Position numbers and translations under genes: made by a program
NCBI RefSeq assembly: GCF_020667845.1
Contig: NZ_JAFMPQ010000020.1
Span: 1 to 64,000 of the forward strand
Source: Cognatishimia sp. F0-27
Lineage (GTDB): Bacteria; Pseudomonadota; Alphaproteobacteria; Rhodobacterales; Rhodobacteraceae
Reading direction: 5' to 3'
Length of the DNA: 64,000 nt
Part shown: piece after piece, positions 60,216-64,000 of the stretch
Layout of the letters: every line of letters begins with the position of its first letter
Numbering within the stretch: position 1 is the first letter of the stretch
Notes under the pieces: generated by a model
Seen by the model: the letters and a program-made list of their open reading frames with translations, nothing else
Databases searched by the model: none
Told to the model about the DNA's origin: nothing

Positions 60216-62417
60216 ATGCTTCCCGACCTTCCAGACACCATCAACTTCGACGATTTTACCGCGTGGACATCGCTTTTATCTTCGGCGTCTGCCTTCCTTG
60301 GAAACGCAGAGTTCAACGCCTTTTTGACAGCTGATCCGACGGTGACCACGGTTGCTGATTATCTGGCTTTGCTCGATCTGGCGGAGACCTCGCTGCAAAA
60401 CACTGATTTCAGCTTCTATGCCAACATCCTGCCACAGCTCGAAACCCAGATCCGCGCAGCGCTTGCAAGCGCCCCGCTCCCGGACGGGGCCACGATCGAC
60501 ACCATCGTGGATCAGGCGCTCGGTTTCATCGGCGAGTTGGCGGCAGGCAATGCGCAATTCCTCACACTGAATTTCGATGCAATCCGCGCCGCCCTCGAAA
60601 ACGTTCCGGCAACCACCATCCTCTCTCAGGCTTTCGACACAGAGACCGTGCCACCGACGGTCATCGAATTGCTTCTCCCTGCCCTGCCCGACCTGTTCAC
60701 CTTTGGGTGGGTTACGGGTGACCCACATCTGCAAACGCTCGACGGTGTCGGGTATGACTTTCAGGCCGCCGGTGAATTTGTTCTGCTGCAATCGGCCGGC
60801 GACGGCGATTTCATGCTGCAGGCCCGCATGGTCGAAGCCGGCACCAATGTCAGCGCCAACGAGGCCATCGCCACCAATGTGGACGGGCTGGCTGTCATGG
60901 TCGACGCGGCGGATGCCAACCCGCTTTACATCGATGGCGTGAACACCCCACTTGACGACGGTGCGTCCGTCGCGGTCGGTAATGGCGCCGTGTTCCGCGA
61001 TGGCGACACCTATGCAATCGTCTATCCGGGCGATGATGACATGGTCTCGGATGGCGACAGCCAGGTGCTGGTGCGCGCGATCAATGGCCGCGTCGACCTG
61101 GATGTGCGCCTCAATGCGGCGCTGCTCGGTACGCTCGAAGGCCTGCTGGGCGACGGGGACGGTGATCCGGCCAACGACATTGCACGTGCCGATGGCACGG
61201 TTCTGGCGATGCCGCTGACCTTCGAAGAGCTGTATGGCGGATACCGCGATGACTGGCGCGTGGACAGCCTTGCGGAGAGCCTGTTCACCTATGACACCGG
61301 CGAATCTCTGGAAGGGTTCTATGATGCCTCCTTCCCCGCGGCGCTCGTCTCGCTCGATACCCTCGATCCGGCCGCACGCGCCACGGCAGAGACCGCTGCT
61401 CAGAATGCCGGGCTGACACCCGGAACCGATGCCTATGAGCGCGCTGTGCTCGACTTCGCGCTGACAGGCGACACAAGCTTCATCGACTCCGCGTTGCTGA
61501 CACCGCTTGGCCTGCGCGGCACGATCTTCTCGGACGATCTCGACGGTGGCGCGGGATCTGACGTTGTTGATGCCCGCGGCGGCTTCGACACGGTGGATGG
61601 CAATGGTGGCGACGACGTGATCAGCGGCGCCGGTGGCAATGACGTGCTGAACGGCAATGATGGCAACGACCAGATCAATGGCGGCTTTGGCTTCGACACC
61701 ATGGATGGCGGCGCGGGCAACGACACGCTCGACGGCTCGAACGGGTTCGACATGCTGTTGGGCGGCGATGGCGACGACATGCTGGAGGGCGATTTCGGCA
61801 ACGACATGCTCGATGGCGGCGCGGGCAATGATACCGCCTTTGGCGGTCTTGGAGCCGATACGCTCATGGGCGGTGATGGCGATGACTTCCTGCAGGCGCG
61901 TGACGGGTTCGATTCGCTCGAAGGCGGCGCGGGCAACGATACCATGGAAGGCAACAACGGCAGCGACGTCCTCGATGGTGGCGCAGGCGATGATGTCATG
62001 GCCGGCGGCTTCGGCTTCGATACCATGACCGGTGGCGACGGCAACGATACGATGCTCGGCTCCGACGGGTTCGACTCCGTCAGCGGCGGCGCGGGTGACG
62101 ATAGCCTGCAAGGCAATTCCGGCAATGACACGCTTGATGGTGGTCTCGGCAATGACACGATGCAGGGCGGCCTTGGCGCCGATACCTTCATCTACACCGC
62201 TGGCGCTGACCTGATCATCGGAATCGCGCCCGTCGACAGTCTGCAGATCGATGCTGACCTGCTGACAGAGGCGACCCCTGTTGCCGACGACTTGCAGAAC
62301 TACGCAAGCATCGACGGTTCCGGTCGGCTCGTGCTTGATTTCGGGGGCGGCAACACGCTGACCTTTGCCAATGTCGGTGCGCTCGACGCGATTGTCGACG
62401 ACATCTCCTTCATCTGA
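60216..62417 (+). CDS. VWD-RTX exoprotein (candidate type I secretion substrate)
   Basis: 733 residues. After a helical N-terminal region (1-165) comes a von Willebrand factor D-like domain (about 168-330, GDPHLQTLDGVGYDFQAAGEFVLLQS). A linker leads to an uninterrupted array of 24 RTX nonapeptides (about 443-658, GGxGxDxxx), which bind Ca2+ in the extracellular medium. The last 75 residues form the uncleaved C-terminal secretion region. The array repeats at a higher level: nonamers 1-12 and 13-24 share unit-specific motifs such as GGFGFD and GSxGFD. No ABC exporter gene is adjacent. ATG 60216 follows AAGGAGA and is preferred over the GTG at 60174. Confidence 0.9.
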   Translation: MLPDLPDTINFDDFTAWTSLLSSASAFLGNAEFNAFLTADPTVTTVADYLALLDLAETSLQNTDFSFYANILPQLETQIRAALASAPLPDGATIDTIVDQALGFIGELAAGNAQFLTLNFDAIRAALENVPATTILSQAFDTETVPPTVIELLLPALPDLFTFGWVTGDPHLQTLDGVGYDFQAAGEFVLLQSAGDGDFMLQARMVEAGTNVSANEAIATNVDGLAVMVDAADANPLYIDGVNTPLDDGASVAVGNGAVFRDGDTYAIVYPGDDDMVSDGDSQVLVRAINGRVDLDVRLNAALLGTLEGLLGDGDGDPANDIARADGTVLAMPLTFEELYGGYRDDWRVDSLAESLFTYDTGESLEGFYDASFPAALVSLDTLDPAARATAETAAQNAGLTPGTDAYERAVLDFALTGDTSFIDSALLTPLGLRGTIFSDDLDGGAGSDVVDARGGFDTVDGNGGDDVISGAGGNDVLNGNDGNDQINGGFGFDTMDGGAGNDTLDGSNGFDMLLGGDGDDMLEGDFGNDMLDGGAGNDTAFGGLGADTLMGGDGDDFLQARDGFDSLEGGAGNDTMEGNNGSDVLDGGAGDDVMAGGFGFDTMTGGDGNDTMLGSDGFDSVSGGAGDDSLQGNSGNDTLDGGLGNDTMQGGLGADTFIYTAGADLIIGIAPVDSLQIDADLLTEATPVADDLQNYASIDGSGRLVLDFGGGNTLTFANVGALDAIVDDISFI

Positions 62418-62439
62418 GCCGACGCAGATTCGACGACCA

Positions 62440-62476
62440 GAACCCTCTCCGGCAAGGCTGGAGGGGGTTCTTTTTT
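62440..62476 (+). terminator. Intrinsic terminator after the RTX gene
   Basis: GAACCCTCTCC (62440-62450), 9-base loop, GGAGGGGGTTC (62460-62470), then TTTTTT. The 11-bp stem has one G-U pair. It lies 22 bp after the stop. Nothing convincing follows up to the tRNA. Confidence 0.95.
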
Positions 62477-62709
62477 GCCGATTTAGCTGGCGATTGCGCC
62501 TCGTTTGTCAGACAAGCGATCACATGCTTGAACTGCCCGCAGCAAACGCGGAATCGGCACATCTGCACCCCGCGGCCAAGCCACCTTGTCGGGCGTCGAA
62601 CAGCCTCAAAGGGATCATCGCAGTCACAAGCCGGACAGGATCCTGATCCGGAGCGTCGACCATCTGTGTGATTCAACGATCACCGAAGGCGCGCACCACG
62701 CGTTCCTCT

Positions 62710-62795
62710 TGGTACCCAAGGCCGGACTCGAACCGGCACGCCCGCAAAGGCGGGGGATTTTGAATCCCCTGCGTCTACCATTCCGCCACTTGGGC
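62710..62795 (-). tRNA. tRNA-Leu (CAA anticodon)
   Basis: Minus strand, 86 nt including an encoded CCA. Acceptor GCCCAAG pairs with CTTGGGT (one G-U). The D-arm has GGTAGACGC. The anticodon arm GGGGA-TTCAAAA-TCCCC has CAA at the middle, reading UUG. A long class II variable arm (CGCC...GGCG) and TTCGAGTC in the T-arm complete a standard tRNA-Leu. Confidence 0.96.
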
Positions 62796-63099
62796 CGCCG
62801 AAGAGGCCAGCGCGGCCTTGCGAGGCTCCGACCGATCGGGCGAAGCGCGCCGCGCTGGGTCTGTTGTTAGGCAAGCCAGACGGGCATTGCAAGGGCCGAT
62901 GCGCCGGTTTCTCACGCCCCCTTCTCACCGAAACCGCAAGCCCGCTTGGTGACCGGTCTCGATCAGCGCCCAGATGCATCACCGCGCAAGCCGATGGCAC
63001 AAAAACCCGGTTTCCCAGCTCCCGCGAAGGGTATCAGGGATTGCGCCGCAGCGCGGAGCATGGTCTGAACCGGCCGGGAGCGAATGCCGAGGATGCCGC
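62796..63099. other. Intergenic, no gene seen
   Basis: This 304-bp stretch between the divergent tRNA-Leu and DedA genes has open frames with no recognisable content. It should hold the tRNA promoter and that of the dedA-dsbB pair; neither can be assigned to specific hexamers. Confidence 0.45.
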
Positions 63100-63678
63100 A
63101 TGATCAGACGCCTTTACGACTGGACCATGAGCCAAGCTCAATCGCCCTATGCGCTCTGGGTGCTCGCCGGCGTGGCCTTCGTGGAAAGCTCGGTATTCCC
63201 GATTCCGCCCGATGTGCTGATGATTCCCATGATCCTCGCTGCGCCGCATCGCGCATTCCTCATCGCCTTCATCGCGACCCTGGCCTCCGTGGCCGGAGGG
63301 ATGCTGGGCTATGCCATCGGGGCGTTCTTCTTCGATACGGTCGGCCAGCCAATCCTCGAAGCGCTCGGCAAGGAAGACGCCATGGCCGAGTTCAACACCC
63401 GCTTCAACGGCGTTGGCTTCTGGGCCGTGCTGATCGCGGGGATCACGCCCTTTCCCTATAAGGTCATCACCATCATGTCGGGCTGGACGGCAATGCCGCT
63501 GGCCACCTTTGTGGTGACCTCCATCATCGCGCGCGCCCTGCGCTTTTTCATCGTGGCAGCCCTGTTGCGCCACTTCGGCGCACCAATTCGTGATTTCATC
63601 GAACGTCGACTGGGGCTTGTCTTCACGGCCTTTGTCGTGCTCCTCATCGGAGGATTTCTGGTGGTTCGGTATCTATGA
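63100..63678 (+). CDS. DedA/YqaA-family membrane protein
   Basis: A 192-residue protein with about five hydrophobic helices. The family core is visible as FVESSVFPIPPDVLMIPMILAAP near 28-50 (the Glu and the FPIPPD motif) and GFWAVLIAGITPFPYKVITIMSGW near 106-129. DedA proteins act in membrane homeostasis, with proposed lipid-scramblase or flippase activity for undecaprenyl phosphate. GAGGATGCCGC precedes ATG 63100. Its stop codon overlaps dsbB (ATGA), so the two are coupled. Confidence 0.9.
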   Translation: MIRRLYDWTMSQAQSPYALWVLAGVAFVESSVFPIPPDVLMIPMILAAPHRAFLIAFIATLASVAGGMLGYAIGAFFFDTVGQPILEALGKEDAMAEFNTRFNGVGFWAVLIAGITPFPYKVITIMSGWTAMPLATFVVTSIIARALRFFIVAALLRHFGAPIRDFIERRLGLVFTAFVVLLIGGFLVVRYL

Positions 63679-64000
63679 CACGACGCGCACTCATTCTTCT
63701 CGCATCTGCCGGCTCCGCCGCCCTGATCCTTGCAGCGTTGGGTTTCCAGTATCTGGGCGAGATGCCACCCTGCAAGCTGTGCTACTGGCAGCGCTACGGG
63801 CATTTTGTGGCCATCGCCGCGGCAATCGGTGTTGCGATCCCGATGACCGGCCTCGTGCTGGTCGGGTTTGCCGGCGCGCTGTCATCGGCGGTGATCGGCG
63901 GGTATCACACGGGGGTGGAGCGCGGCTGGTGGGAAGGCCCGACAAGCTGTTCGTCACAATCCATCGACGGGCTGTCGGCTGCGGAACTGCTGGAGCAGAT
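63675..64000 (+). CDS. dsbB: DsbB disulphide-bond formation protein (3' end outside window)
   Basis: The first 108 residues of a DsbB-family membrane quinone reductase, cut by the window edge. TM1 is near 5-25. The CxxC pair Cys33/Cys36 lies in PPCKLCYWQRY, two further helices follow, and the periplasmic loop Cys92 is in GPTSCSS. DsbB reoxidises DsbA with quinones. It starts in an ATGA overlap with the dedA-type gene. Confidence 0.92.
   Translation, partial: MTRRALILLASAGSAALILAALGFQYLGEMPPCKLCYWQRYGHFVAIAAAIGVAIPMTGLVLVGFAGALSSAVIGGYHTGVERGWWEGPTSCSSQSIDGLSAAELLEQ

Noticed and set aside
60276-62111. 611-residue antisense ORF opposite the RTX gene
   Set aside because: A shadow of the repetitive GGxGxD codons. 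The plus-strand product has clear VWD and RTX domains.

Overview
The window reads as the chromosome of a GC-rich alphaproteobacterium of the Rhodobacterales (Roseobacter-type). The evidence is gene content and order: hdaA-ppk, lexA/comEC/gltX/gltA, ccmF-ccmH, the argS-SPOR-nagZ-scpA-scpB run next to dgt and erpA, bolA/grxD, zapA/tkt/gap, purC/purS/purQ with the ATP-synthase zeta subunit, a GAAC-N7-GAAC SOS box, a TTAA-N7-TTAAC CtrA-type site and a gene-transfer-agent type holin/endolysin pair. I see no insertion sequence, integrase, prophage block or CRISPR array. Almost all of it is compact housekeeping sequence with ATGA/GTGA overlaps between co-transcribed genes.

Layout. 1-430: a 42-bp minisatellite and a large inverted repeat. 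430-8984: an AI-2E permease, hdaA, polyphosphate kinase and exopolyphosphatase; the two polyphosphate genes are separated by a secreted phage-collar-like protein and a lone flagellin. 9011-11852: four minus-strand genes (periplasmic protein, EEP nuclease, TerB-DnaJ protein, VOC protein) facing lexA. 12056-20482: lexA, comEC (opposite strand), gltX, gltA and a large acidic repeat protein. 20624-25347: an enoyl-CoA hydratase, ccmH, ccmF, and a holin plus muramidase like those that release gene transfer agents. 25438-34374: a cupin, a thioesterase, a small basic protein, then scpB-scpA-nagZ-SPOR-argS-dgt on the minus strand and erpA on the plus strand.

34870-37904 is the most unusual segment. 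A 224-residue protein with a short N-terminal leader and ten TSWSGP cores, eight of them in perfect 20-residue repeats, is followed by an intercistronic hairpin, an uncharacterised all-helical protein and an EamA-type transporter. This is the architecture of a multi-core ribosomal peptide precursor with a processing enzyme and an exporter, although no known RiPP enzyme is present. Just upstream lies an AT-rich patch with three DnaA boxes and a perfect CtrA box, which is either an origin-like element or a cell-cycle-controlled promoter.

37904-46830: exonuclease III, bolA, grxD, zapA, transketolase, a DUF808 membrane protein and gap (with LacI-family-like operators). 47167-58648: dctB/dctD, in which DctD lacks the GAFTGA loop; purQ/purS/purC interrupted by a trypsin-beta-helix fusion; the ATPase zeta inhibitor; a second EamA transporter; a FadL-like porin; and a nucleotidyltransferase. 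58840-64000: a beta-hydroxyacid dehydrogenase, a VWD-RTX exoprotein, tRNA-Leu(CAA), a DedA protein and a dsbB cut by the window edge.

All functional calls come from reading motifs by eye; no database search was possible.
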